From positions 1 to 64,000 of the forward strand of contig JBBRND010000012.1 of NCBI GenBank assembly GCA_038230515.1: DNA of 64,000 nt, read 5' to 3'. The notes below the pieces were generated by a model. It searched no databases. It was not told where the DNA came from and saw only the letters and a program-made list of their open reading frames with translations. Positions 36,266-44,281 of this stretch are shown piece after piece. Numbering within the stretch: the first letter of the stretch is position 1; the number at the start of each line of letters is the position of its first letter. Made by a program: the position numbers and the translations under genes. Source of the stretch: JAPLDB01 sp038230515. GTDB taxonomy: Bacteria; Bacteroidota; Bacteroidia; AKYH767-A; 2013-40CM-41-45.

Positions 36266-37633
36266 TTAATGCAGTTTGGTATAATACAATTTCAATTTCA
36301 TTCGTGAATCACTGCCTACTCCGCCTCCGATTCGTGCAGTGTTTGCCTCCACCATACTGCCAAGTATGTTCAGCGTATAGCAGTAATCAGCGGTTGTGCC
36401 ATCAAGTATACGTTGTATTGTTCGTGTTATTCCAAATGTATAAGTATTGGATGTAATACTGAAAGCACCACCATAATTGCGCTCGTAATAATCAATCGGG
36501 AATTGGTATCCTCCAGTATCGTTTTTAGCAAGCAGCAAAATATTGTCAGGAACAGGATTGGTTGTTGTAGAAGATCCTGATGGAACAGTAACAACAAGTT
36601 CGGCTTTGTTTACCAAGATACTTCCAGAATCAACAAAATGTTTCAGGTAAGGAAAAGAAATTTTTGTTTTTAATCCTGCCAATGGCTGAAGATAATTAAA
36701 AGTGAACTGTTGATTTGGATTCATCAATTGAACATTCGCTGACGATCCGGTAAAATCATGGTCAATATGATTTACTCGAGCACCACCAGTCAATGTGAAG
36801 CTATATGATTTTGCAATAGTATCTTCATGATAGTATAATGTCATTCTCGTGTAAGCACTGTTCGGATCGAAATACAAAATTGCTCCGCCACCATTTGTTG
36901 CAGGATTAACTTCAATGTATAAACCTTTGAAATATGACTTCCAGTAATCATTGCTTGTAAATTCGACATGTCCGTTCAATCCAAAAATTTCATCCCTGAT
37001 CGCATCGTTTAGTTCAACCCGAAGTTGGGGAGAAACTGATGTAGTATCCACAACCACATTTGAGGTTGGTAGAATTAAATAAGGAGATTGAGTTTTTTCC
37101 AGATCATTTGCTCCATCAAGCGCAAATAACCTATCGGAATAATAGTTACTGTCAACATTCATGTCTTCAGTCATTCGGTATACATGGATTTTTTGAGAAA
37201 TAGAAGTATCGCCATACCAACCGGTATAAGCAAGAGAGAGAACAAGTGAGTCGGCAACGCGCGAGTGAGTAGAATCACTTATTAAATTCGGAGTACTACT
37301 CAAAAGTATTTGCCCGAAGTAACTTGAGTTGGTAAGCCCAACGCTATCGTCCTTAATACTTCCGAAAAGTATTCTTGAAAGTTCATCAGCACGCAAAGAA
37401 TCTTCGCGAGTGGTCGTTGTCGTAATTGAAGCGGTGTCGGAAAAAACGGTATAGAACAAATCTTCAGAAGGCAAAACATTCAATCCGATACCATCCGGTT
37501 TTTTACAACCGTTAAATAAAAAGGATGATAGGAGAATCAACCCTGCGAAAAAATATTTTCTCCCCACATTAATCGGAGAGGAAATTTTGGCTGAAAGAAA
37601 GCTATTGTTGAAATCGAAATTTATTCTGGTCAA
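36266..37633 (-). CDS. DUF4270 lipoprotein
   Basis: 455 residues of a Bacteroidota-specific family. The signal segment YFFAGLILLSSFLFNGC has a lipobox with Cys43, then KKPDGIGLNVLPSEDLFYT and the conserved RILFGSIKDDSVGLTNSSYF region. The rest is beta-rich, consistent with an outer-membrane lipoprotein. Function is unknown. It sits between the starch-synthase-like gene (31 bases) and glmS (12 bases), a neighbourhood conserved in the phylum as far as I recall. Confidence 0.88.
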   Translation of the reverse strand: MTRINFDFNNSFLSAKISSPINVGRKYFFAGLILLSSFLFNGCKKPDGIGLNVLPSEDLFYTVFSDTASITTTTTREDSLRADELSRILFGSIKDDSVGLTNSSYFGQILLSSTPNLISDSTHSRVADSLVLSLAYTGWYGDTSISQKIHVYRMTEDMNVDSNYYSDRLFALDGANDLEKTQSPYLILPTSNVVVDTTSVSPQLRVELNDAIRDEIFGLNGHVEFTSNDYWKSYFKGLYIEVNPATNGGGAILYFDPNSAYTRMTLYYHEDTIAKSYSFTLTGGARVNHIDHDFTGSSANVQLMNPNQQFTFNYLQPLAGLKTKISFPYLKHFVDSGSILVNKAELVVTVPSGSSTTTNPVPDNILLLAKNDTGGYQFPIDYYERNYGGAFSITSNTYTFGITRTIQRILDGTTADYCYTLNILGSMVEANTARIGGGVGSDSRMKLKLYYTKLH

Positions 37634-37664
37634 TGCAAGAGAAAAGTCAAGAGGTCAAATTAAG

Positions 37665-38510
37665 TTAATCAGCATAAGCGGGTTCTTCCTCCATCAACTC
37701 ATCGTAAAATTCATTTACTGAATCGAGGTAAGAATCCACACCTTCTTCATCGTATGGAGTATGAGCAAGAATCGGCTTGTTGCACTTCTTCAAGTAAGTA
37801 TCAATGGCCGGATGCTTTTCCGGACTTCCTTTAATAATAGCATCGCTCATCTTCATTGCTGCGAGATGGAGATTTGCCATGGTAGGATCCTTGAACAATT
37901 TCATTTCATCAGCACTGATGCCGTCCATCTTCATTTTCCTGGTAAGGTTCGGACTAAAAGTTTCGTCCATATCCTGAAGATATGAAGAATAAACAACACG
38001 TGAATTCTTAAATAAAGGATCTTCCTTGTAACTTGTTTTTACAAAGAAAGGAATCAATGCTGTCATCCAGCCATGGCAATGAATAACATCTGGCGGCCAT
38101 CCCAATTTTTTTACAGTTTCCAAAACTCCACGGCAGAAAAACACCATGCGGTCTTCGTTGTCCTTGAAATATTTTTCCTTCGCATCACGGAAAACAAGTT
38201 TGCGTTGAAAATATTCTTCATTGTCAATAAAGTAAACCTGCATACGCGCACTTTGTATAGAGGCAACTTTAATAATAAGGGGATGATCGTTGTCGTCAAT
38301 GATCAGGTTCATTCCGCTTAACCGGATAACTTCGTGAAGTTGGTTGCGCCTTTCGTTCACTACCCCGAAACGGGGCATGAACGTTCTGATTTCTTTTCCC
38401 CTCTCCTGTGTGCCTTGTGGTAAGTGCCTTGAAATTTTTCCGACCTCTGATACTTCGAGGAACGGCATTATCTCCTGTGAAATGTAAAGAACCTTCGCTT
38501 TTTTCATCAT
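37665..38510 (-). CDS. starch/glycogen synthase-like protein, N-terminal half only
   Basis: 281 residues from the ATG at 38508-38510. It matches only the N-terminal Rossmann half of GT5 glycogen synthases: KAKVLYISQEIMPFLEVSEV, RTFMPRFGVVNERR and VIHCHGWMTALIPFFVKT. The C-terminal ADP-binding half is missing, and the usual KTGGL near the N-terminus reads EVGKI, so glucosyl transfer is doubtful. The short form occurs widely in Bacteroidota next to panC. An in-frame start at 38534 overlaps the -7 element at 38532-38539 and cannot be used. It may be regulatory or act with a partner. Confidence 0.8.
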   Translation of the reverse strand: MMKKAKVLYISQEIMPFLEVSEVGKISRHLPQGTQERGKEIRTFMPRFGVVNERRNQLHEVIRLSGMNLIIDDNDHPLIIKVASIQSARMQVYFIDNEEYFQRKLVFRDAKEKYFKDNEDRMVFFCRGVLETVKKLGWPPDVIHCHGWMTALIPFFVKTSYKEDPLFKNSRVVYSSYLQDMDETFSPNLTRKMKMDGISADEMKLFKDPTMANLHLAAMKMSDAIIKGSPEKHPAIDTYLKKCNKPILAHTPYDEEGVDSYLDSVNEFYDELMEEEPAYAD

Positions 38511-38531
38511 CAATATTTTAAATTCCGCCTG

Positions 38532-38563
38532 CAAAGATACTCACTTTAAGGGTTTGTGACAAA
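38532..38563 (-). promoter_or_regulatory. promoter of the starch-synthase-like/DUF4270/glmS operon
   Basis: On the minus strand, TTTG at 38560-38563 and TATCTTTG at 38532-38539 are separated by 20 bases, a strong match to the Bacteroidota consensus. Predicted start near 38525, which decides the gene start at 38510. Confidence 0.75.
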
Positions 38564-38751
38564 TAAAACAAGCCCCAATCAAAAAAATATCTTAAACCAT
38601 GAAGTTGCGTCCTTAGATATACTGTCAAAAATGTCTTAAAATTATGAATATGCGATTTAAATGATTGATAAAGATAGATTTTGAGCTGATTAAAAAACAA
38701 ATTCATTTTATTAACCCTTTTTGTTTCCTTTGACGGCTATTACTATAAGGG

Positions 38752-39597
38752 ATGGTTGTCGCAAAAACCGTAGCTGATTTACGGCTCAAACTAAAGGAGC
38801 TCAGGGATAATAAAGCCAGTATCGGTTTTGTGCCTACCATGGGCGCATTGCATTATGGTCATCTTTCCTTGGTTCAGCGGTCAAAAAAGGAGAATGGAGC
38901 TATAGTAGTGAGCATCTTTGTAAACCCGACACAATTCAATAACGCTGACGATCTGAAAAAATATCCACGGATGCCTAAGAAGGATTTTGAAATGTTGGGG
39001 AATGAAAAAACGGATTTGATTTTTTTCCCTTCGGATGAAGAAATGTATCCGAATGGAGTGATGGATAAATCTGAATTTGACTTTGGAAATTTAGAAACTG
39101 TGATGGAAGGAAAATTTCGTCCAGGACATTTTAAAGGAGTTGGACAAGTAGTTGCAAGATTATTTGATATTGTTCAGGGGGATAAAGCATATTTCGGAGA
39201 AAAAGATTTTCAGCAGCTGGCAGTGATTCGCGAATTGGTTCGGATGAGAAATTTTTCTGTTGAAATAATCGGTTGCCCTACTGTTCGGGAAGCGGATGGA
39301 CTTGCCATGAGTTCAAGAAATCTTTTGCTGACTCCTGAAATGCGACCCGAAGCAACAAAAATATCAAAAGCGTTGTTTTATGTAAGAGACAATCGGGAAT
39401 CCAAAACGTTATCTGAAATAAGACAAAAAGCCGTTTCAATAATTGAAAGTTCAGGCAAACTGAAAGTTGAATATCTCGAAATAGCTGATGAGAAAACTTT
39501 GCAGCCCTTAACTGAATGGAGGAAATCGAGTTCCATGAGATGTTTAACAGCGGTGCAAGCGGGAAACATAAGATTGATTGACAACGTTCAACTTTAA
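38752..39597 (+). CDS. panC: pantothenate synthetase
   Basis: 281 residues. It joins pantoate and beta-alanine with ATP to make pantothenate, the coenzyme A precursor. Nucleotide-binding motifs: VPTMGALHYGHLSLV, FVNPTQFNNADDL, GKFRPGHFKGVGQVV, YFGEKDFQQLAVI and the KMSKS-like AMSSRN. It is divergent from the starch-synthase-like gene and 14 bases before panD, which supplies beta-alanine. Confidence 0.97.
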   Translation: MVVAKTVADLRLKLKELRDNKASIGFVPTMGALHYGHLSLVQRSKKENGAIVVSIFVNPTQFNNADDLKKYPRMPKKDFEMLGNEKTDLIFFPSDEEMYPNGVMDKSEFDFGNLETVMEGKFRPGHFKGVGQVVARLFDIVQGDKAYFGEKDFQQLAVIRELVRMRNFSVEIIGCPTVREADGLAMSSRNLLLTPEMRPEATKISKALFYVRDNRESKTLSEIRQKAVSIIESSGKLKVEYLEIADEKTLQPLTEWRKSSSMRCLTAVQAGNIRLIDNVQL

Positions 39598-39611
39598 TAT
39601 CAACTTTTGAA

Positions 39612-39959
39612 ATGCAGATTCAGATTTTAAAATCAAAAATTCACCGCGTAGTTGTTACAGAAGCAGATTTGAATTATGTAGGCAGCATTACTATTGACGA
39701 GGACTTAATGAATGCTGCCAACCTGATTGAAAACGAAAAAGTAGAAGTGTTGAACATTAATAACGGTGAGCGATTCGAAACGTATGTGATAAAAGGAAAA
39801 CGCTGCAGCGGACAAATCTGCCTAAATGGTCCTGCCGCAAGAAGAGTAGCGGTAGGTGATATTATTATTGTAGTGTCATACGCCACGATGGATTTTGAAG
39901 ACGCAAAGAAATTTTCTCCCACAATAATTTTCCCTTCACCAGGAAACAAATTGAACTGA
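39612..39959 (+). CDS. panD: aspartate 1-decarboxylase
   Basis: 115 residues, normal length. The proenzyme cleaves itself between Gly24 and Ser25 (YVGSITID) to give the pyruvoyl group that decarboxylates aspartate to beta-alanine. The conserved RFETYVIKG and ICLNGPAARR are present. It follows panC directly. Confidence 0.97.
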   Translation: MQIQILKSKIHRVVVTEADLNYVGSITIDEDLMNAANLIENEKVEVLNINNGERFETYVIKGKRCSGQICLNGPAARRVAVGDIIIVVSYATMDFEDAKKFSPTIIFPSPGNKLN

Positions 39960-39971
39960 ACTGATTTCTTC

Positions 39972-41000
39972 TTGAATAAAAATATTCTCTCTTTTTTAAA
40001 GTACATTATTCTTTTAGGAATTGCCTTCGGATTGCTCTATCTGGCCTTTCGCGGAGTGGATGTGAAGAAAACGATTGCAGAAATTTCTGATGCAAATATT
40101 CTCTGGCTCCTAGCTTCAGTGCTTGTTTCTCTAATTGCATTCTTTAGCAGAGCTTATCGCTGGAATCTTTTAATTGAGCCGCTTGGTTACAAACCGAAAT
40201 TTAAAAGCACGGTCTATTCACTCATGGTTGGTTATCTTGCCAATCTTGCGTTGCCGCGGCTTGGTGAAGTGACACGTTGCGGATCGTTGAGCAAAGCAGA
40301 AAAAATTCCTTTCAATATTCTTCTCGGAACAGTAATCGTTGAACGAATTATTGATGTGATCAGTTTGTTTATTTGTTTAGTGTTTACCGCGATCATTGAA
40401 TATGATCGCCTGGGGAGTTTTCTGAAGGATACTATTCTAACTCCGATCATGGAAAAGGCAAATCAACTTGTTGGCTCTACACTTTTTATTGCTGCCGCTG
40501 TAACCGGAATAATTGTTCTTGCAGCGATTGTTTTTTATTTCATCAGAAAAAATAAAAAATCAACAGAGGAATCAAAAATTGTTCATCTTATAAAAGGATT
40601 GATAAACGGACTGCGTTCCATTGGTCAGTTGGAAAAGCCGTGGGCGTTTTTATTTCATTCGGTGCTGATATGGACGATGTATTTTTTTATGGCGTATCTC
40701 TGTTTCTTTTCATTGCCGTTTACAAGTAATCTTGGCTGGACTGCGGGAATGTTTGTGCTTGTTGTTGGCGGGTTGGGAATGTCTGCTCCGGTGCAAGGGG
40801 GAATTGGTGCTTATCACTTGCTGGTTTCGCAGGGGCTTATGCTTTTTGGATTGTCGCAGCAGGACGGACTTGCGTTTGCAACGCTGCTTCACACATCGCA
40901 AATGTTAGTCATTATTTTTTTCGGTGGCATTTCATTCCTATTATTGTTCCTTTCAAATAAAGAAAAAGCAAATGACCTCGCAGGAGAAAATAAAATCTAA
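39972..41000 (+). CDS. flippase-like integral membrane protein (LPG synthase TM family), TTG start
   Basis: 342 residues, about eight helices. Family features are FLKYIILLGIAFGLLYLAFR at the start, AFFSRAYRWNLLIEPLGYK, LANLALPRLGEVTRCGSLSK and the end motif GMSAPVQGGIGAYHLLV. There is no in-frame ATG at the head: the start is TTG at 39972, 12 bases after panD. Role presumably in lipid or glycolipid translocation. It overlaps the next gene by 29 bases, so the panC-panD-this-rfaE2 group is one operon. Confidence 0.88.
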   Translation: MNKNILSFLKYIILLGIAFGLLYLAFRGVDVKKTIAEISDANILWLLASVLVSLIAFFSRAYRWNLLIEPLGYKPKFKSTVYSLMVGYLANLALPRLGEVTRCGSLSKAEKIPFNILLGTVIVERIIDVISLFICLVFTAIIEYDRLGSFLKDTILTPIMEKANQLVGSTLFIAAAVTGIIVLAAIVFYFIRKNKKSTEESKIVHLIKGLINGLRSIGQLEKPWAFLFHSVLIWTMYFFMAYLCFFSLPFTSNLGWTAGMFVLVVGGLGMSAPVQGGIGAYHLLVSQGLMLFGLSQQDGLAFATLLHTSQMLVIIFFGGISFLLLFLSNKEKANDLAGENKI

Positions 41001-41472
41001 AATACTTACGCATGATTCGCTGCGGACTAAGCTCGGGATGTGGAGATTTAAAGACAGGAAAATTGTTTTTACAAATGGTTGCTTTGATATTCTTCATCTC
41101 GGACATATTGATTACCTTAGTAAAGCAGCTGACGAAGGAGATCTGCTTGTTATCGGTGTAAATACGGATGAGTCCGTTCGAAAATTAAAAGGGAACAACA
41201 GACCGATAAATAATGAAGAGCAACGCTCGCATGTTCTCGCTTCACTTTTTTTTGTTGATGCGGTAATTTTATTCAGCGAGGAAACTCCGTACGAACTCAT
41301 CAAAACAATTCAGCCCGATGTGCTGGTGAAAGGCGGAGATTACACGATTGATAAAATTGTGGGTGCCGATATTGTAGCCGCACATGGTGGATTCACCAAA
41401 GTAATTCCGCTGTTGGCAGGGTATTCTACTACGTTGACGGAAGAAAAGATAAAAAGTGCAGGGCGCTTGTAG
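40972..41472 (+). CDS. rfaE2: RfaE2-type nucleotidyltransferase (heptose 1-phosphate adenylyltransferase)
   Basis: 166 residues from the ATG at 40972; an earlier in-frame start lies deep in the preceding gene. Class signature FTNGCFDILHLGHIDYL (HLGH), then LLVIGVNTDESVRKLKG and the C-terminal TTLTEEKIKSAGRL. It transfers AMP to D-glycero-D-manno-heptose 1-phosphate for LPS core synthesis. The kinase half (RfaE1) is not fused and not in the window. Confidence 0.9.
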   Translation: MTSQEKIKSKILTHDSLRTKLGMWRFKDRKIVFTNGCFDILHLGHIDYLSKAADEGDLLVIGVNTDESVRKLKGNNRPINNEEQRSHVLASLFFVDAVILFSEETPYELIKTIQPDVLVKGGDYTIDKIVGADIVAAHGGFTKVIPLLAGYSTTLTEEKIKSAGRL

Positions 41473-41523
41473 AACGAATTGTTTTTTTCTTCTATCTTTA
41501 CAGTCAATTAAACCTTCATCACC

Positions 41524-41970
41524 ATGAAGTACTTTACAAAATTACTTTTACTGCTTATTCCGGCCGGTATTTTTATCGGTTGCGAAAAGCAGGAATACTT
41601 TAAAAGCGAGAGTGAAATTAAAAAACAACTTGGCTATTCCTGGAAACAGGTAGTGATGACTAAAAAAGGTTATCAGACGCAGTATGAAGTGTGGAAGTTT
41701 CACGATGATTCGCTGACAATTGATTTTACCTGCGATTCGTTGCTTCAAAAAAATCTTGCTCCTGCGCGTATTGTTCGCGGCACTTATACTGTACACACAA
41801 CGATGACTAAAGTATATGTGAGAGTGTCCAACTTTCGGGATGATGTGGGCTCTTATTATTTTAATTCAGAGTGGACGGTGGTTAATCTTGACGACAAAAT
41901 TTTAGTTTGCGCCTCTGAAGATCCTCATGCGGGCGGAGTTCAGGAAAGGGAGTTTACACGCCTGGATTGA
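41524..41970 (+). CDS. small predicted lipoprotein, unknown
   Basis: 148 residues. The signal segment LLLLLIPAGIFIGC gives a lipobox with Cys20, then EKQEYFKSES. The mature part is beta-rich (SWKQVVMTKKGYQTQYEVWK, then FHDDSL and YVRVSNFRDD), possibly a small barrel or lipocalin-like fold. No domain recognised. It stands alone between rfaE2 and radA. Confidence 0.75.
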   Translation: MKYFTKLLLLLIPAGIFIGCEKQEYFKSESEIKKQLGYSWKQVVMTKKGYQTQYEVWKFHDDSLTIDFTCDSLLQKNLAPARIVRGTYTVHTTMTKVYVRVSNFRDDVGSYYFNSEWTVVNLDDKILVCASEDPHAGGVQEREFTRLD

Positions 41971-42084
41971 GAGAAGGTATTTTTTCTCCGCCTCTTCAAT
42001 ATTTTTTTCGGTCATTTCAATTGATGGAATATTTTTGCTGCAAAATTTTTTTAATTCCATCTTCCAAATCTTTTTTTTGAACCT

Positions 42085-43461
42085 GTGGCTAAAATAAGGA
42101 CTGTCTTTTTTTGTCAGAATTGCGGAGCGCAATCGCCAAGGTGGATTGGCAAATGTTCTTCGTGCGGAGAATGGAATACGTACGTTGAAGAAATTATTCA
42201 ACCCAAGGCAGAAACTGCTGCGTGGAAAAAACCTACGGAGAGTAAGCAGCAAAAAACTGCGCGGGCACAGGTTCTCAATGATATTTCTGTAACAGATGAA
42301 CACCGCATCCGCATTACGGATAATGAATTGCAGCGTGTGCTTGGTGGTGGTGTGGTTCCGGGTTCTATTATTTTGTTTGGTGGAGAACCGGGCATCGGAA
42401 AATCTACGCTGTTGTTGCAACTTGCGCTTCAGCTTTCTCAACTAAAAGTTCTTTATGTGTCAGGTGAAGAAAGTGAGCAGCAGATAAAATTGCGTGCGAA
42501 CAGAATTGGAAACAGGAATGAGCAACTTTTAATTCTTACTGAAACATCGCTGGAAAATATTTTTATTCAGATTGCAGAAACGAGTCCTGATCTTCTCATC
42601 ATTGATTCTATTCAAACTATTTTTACGAGTCGAATTGAATCATCGCCAGGTAGTGTTTCGCAGATTCGCGAAAGTGCTGCTGAACTTTTACGTTATGCAA
42701 AAGAATCGGGCGTTCCTGTTTTTTTAATCGGGCATATTACAAAAGAGGGAACCATTGCCGGACCGAAGGTGCTTGAACACATGGTGGACACGGTGCTTCA
42801 GTTTGAAGGAGATCGCAATCATGTTTACAGAATTCTTCGTGCTACAAAAAACAGATTCGGTTCTACTGCGGAGCTTGGCATTTATGAAATGAGTGGCGAT
42901 GGTTTGCGCGAAGTGAGTAACCCTAGCGAAGTTCTTATTTCGCAACGCGATGAAAAGATGAGCGGTACTTCTATTGCGGTGACGATGGAAGGAATAAGAC
43001 CGATGCTGATTGAAGTGCAGGCGCTTGTAAGCAGCGCTGTGTATGGCACTCCGCAGAGATCATCAACAGGTTTTGATTTAAGACGATTGAGTATGTTGCT
43101 TGCTGTGCTCGAAAAGCGCTGCGGTTTTCGTCTCGGCACGAAAGATGTTTTTTTAAATATTGCGGGAGGAATTAAAGTTGAAGATCCTGCAATTGATCTT
43201 GCAGTTATTTGTTCGGTACTTTCATCGAACGAAGATTTGCCGATTGATGCTAAGATTTGTCTGGCGGCAGAGGTTGGCCTGAATGGGGAGATACGTCCTG
43301 TAACCCGCGTGGAGCAACGCATTTCGGAAGCGGAGAAGATGGGTTTCTCTCAAATTATTATTTCAAAATATAATTTGAAAGGGCTTGCAGATTTGAAAAA
43401 GAAGATAGAAATAAAAGCGGTGGCGCGAGTGGAAGATGTGTTTGCGCTTTTGTTTGGATAG
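42085..43461 (+). CDS. radA: DNA repair protein RadA, GTG start
   Basis: 458 residues. RadA/Sms is a RecA-like helicase that drives branch migration in recombination. The N-terminal zinc finger has CQNCGAQSPRWIGKCSSC, the Walker A motif is GEPGIGKSTLLL, the RadA motif is KNRFGSTAELG, and the C-terminal Lon-like domain contains GGIKVEDPAIDLA. Start codon is GTG at 42085; the finger begins eight residues later. Confidence 0.96.
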   Translation: MAKIRTVFFCQNCGAQSPRWIGKCSSCGEWNTYVEEIIQPKAETAAWKKPTESKQQKTARAQVLNDISVTDEHRIRITDNELQRVLGGGVVPGSIILFGGEPGIGKSTLLLQLALQLSQLKVLYVSGEESEQQIKLRANRIGNRNEQLLILTETSLENIFIQIAETSPDLLIIDSIQTIFTSRIESSPGSVSQIRESAAELLRYAKESGVPVFLIGHITKEGTIAGPKVLEHMVDTVLQFEGDRNHVYRILRATKNRFGSTAELGIYEMSGDGLREVSNPSEVLISQRDEKMSGTSIAVTMEGIRPMLIEVQALVSSAVYGTPQRSSTGFDLRRLSMLLAVLEKRCGFRLGTKDVFLNIAGGIKVEDPAIDLAVICSVLSSNEDLPIDAKICLAAEVGLNGEIRPVTRVEQRISEAEKMGFSQIIISKYNLKGLADLKKKIEIKAVARVEDVFALLFG

Positions 43462-43486
43462 ATGCCGCAAAAATTTTTCAGCAAAA

Positions 43487-43834
43487 TTATTTTTCAAAAT
43501 TCTTCAGCGTTTCGCGAAGCTCTTTAAACTTATGCGCAGGAATGTTGCGCATTAAATCGGCAATGGGCGTTGCGTTTGCATCGCGACTGAGTTGACGCAG
43601 CGGATGATTTTCAGGAACGGGTTTTTCGCCCGAAGGGTTAAACGAAAACAACTCGTTTGGCGTGCAGTTGAAAAGCACACAAAGTTTTTCGAGGTTGAGG
43701 TAATTGATGGAGTCCACCGCATTATTTATCAGGCGGTGCGCGGTGTGATAACTGAACCCGTTTTGAATAAGATATTGGAAGGGTTTTTGAATTCCGCGTT
43801 CGGCACAAGCGTGTTGGAGATCTAGAAAAATCAT
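43487..43834 (-). CDS. helix-turn-helix regulator, Cro/CI type
   Basis: 115 residues. The N-terminal 65 residues match an XRE-type DNA-binding domain, with FSYHTAHRLINNAVDSINYL as recognition region and LEKLCVLFNCTPNELFSFNP as the usual end. The rest is helical (PIADLMRNIPAHKFKELRET). Target genes are unknown. It lies tail-to-tail with radA and heads out of the AT-rich tandem-repeat region. Confidence 0.82.
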   Translation of the reverse strand: MIFLDLQHACAERGIQKPFQYLIQNGFSYHTAHRLINNAVDSINYLNLEKLCVLFNCTPNELFSFNPSGEKPVPENHPLRQLSRDANATPIADLMRNIPAHKFKELRETLKNFEK

Positions 43835-44281
43835 TTTTTACGAATAAAATTTTAGGTGTGATGATTGAAATTATCAGCGTAAACTTGCAAAGCAGCCGTT
43901 GTTTTTGATGAAATATGAATGTGATTCTGCAAAATAACTACTTTATTCGTTGAATTGCAAGCGGTATTATTGAAAATAAAAAAAGGTTTACTGAAAATTC
44001 AGGATATTTATCAAAACACTGAAAAATTTTATTAAACAATTAAATAATTTTTATCAATATCAGAAAAATAATAACTGATAACTGTTTTATTTTTATCAAT
44101 ATCAGAATAAAAATCTTTAATAACTGTTTTATTTTTATCAATAATAAATTTATTTTCTTAAATAATTGTTTTATTTTTTCAATTATCTGAAATAAATTTT
44201 GAACAACCACAAAAAAATAGTTCGATTCCTTCTTTATTTTGAACTATCAGCATAAAATTACACATTGTTCTCATTTAAAAA
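43835..44281. other. AT-rich intergenic region with tandem repeats
   Basis: No gene. This very AT-rich stretch holds three 42-base tandem units and a partial fourth (44048 to about 44200, separate entry). Flanking sequence such as TTATCAAAACACTGAAAAAT shows weaker similarity. It separates the divergent regulator at 43834 from the 3' end of uvrC. Confidence 0.6.
44048..44200. repeat. 42-base tandem repeats
   Basis: Units at 44048-44089, 44090-44131 and 44132-44173, each starting TTTTTATCAATA and ending AATGTTTTA-like (ATAACTGTTTTA, ATAACTGTTTTA, ATAATTGTTTTA), plus a partial unit from 44174. Units 1 and 2 share the first 18 bases exactly; unit 3 has diverged in the middle but keeps the period. 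Four helical turns per unit suggests binding sites on one DNA face. Confidence 0.85.

Noticed and set aside
44048..44200. CRISPR array
   Set aside because: Units are contiguous with no unique spacers and no cas genes nearby.
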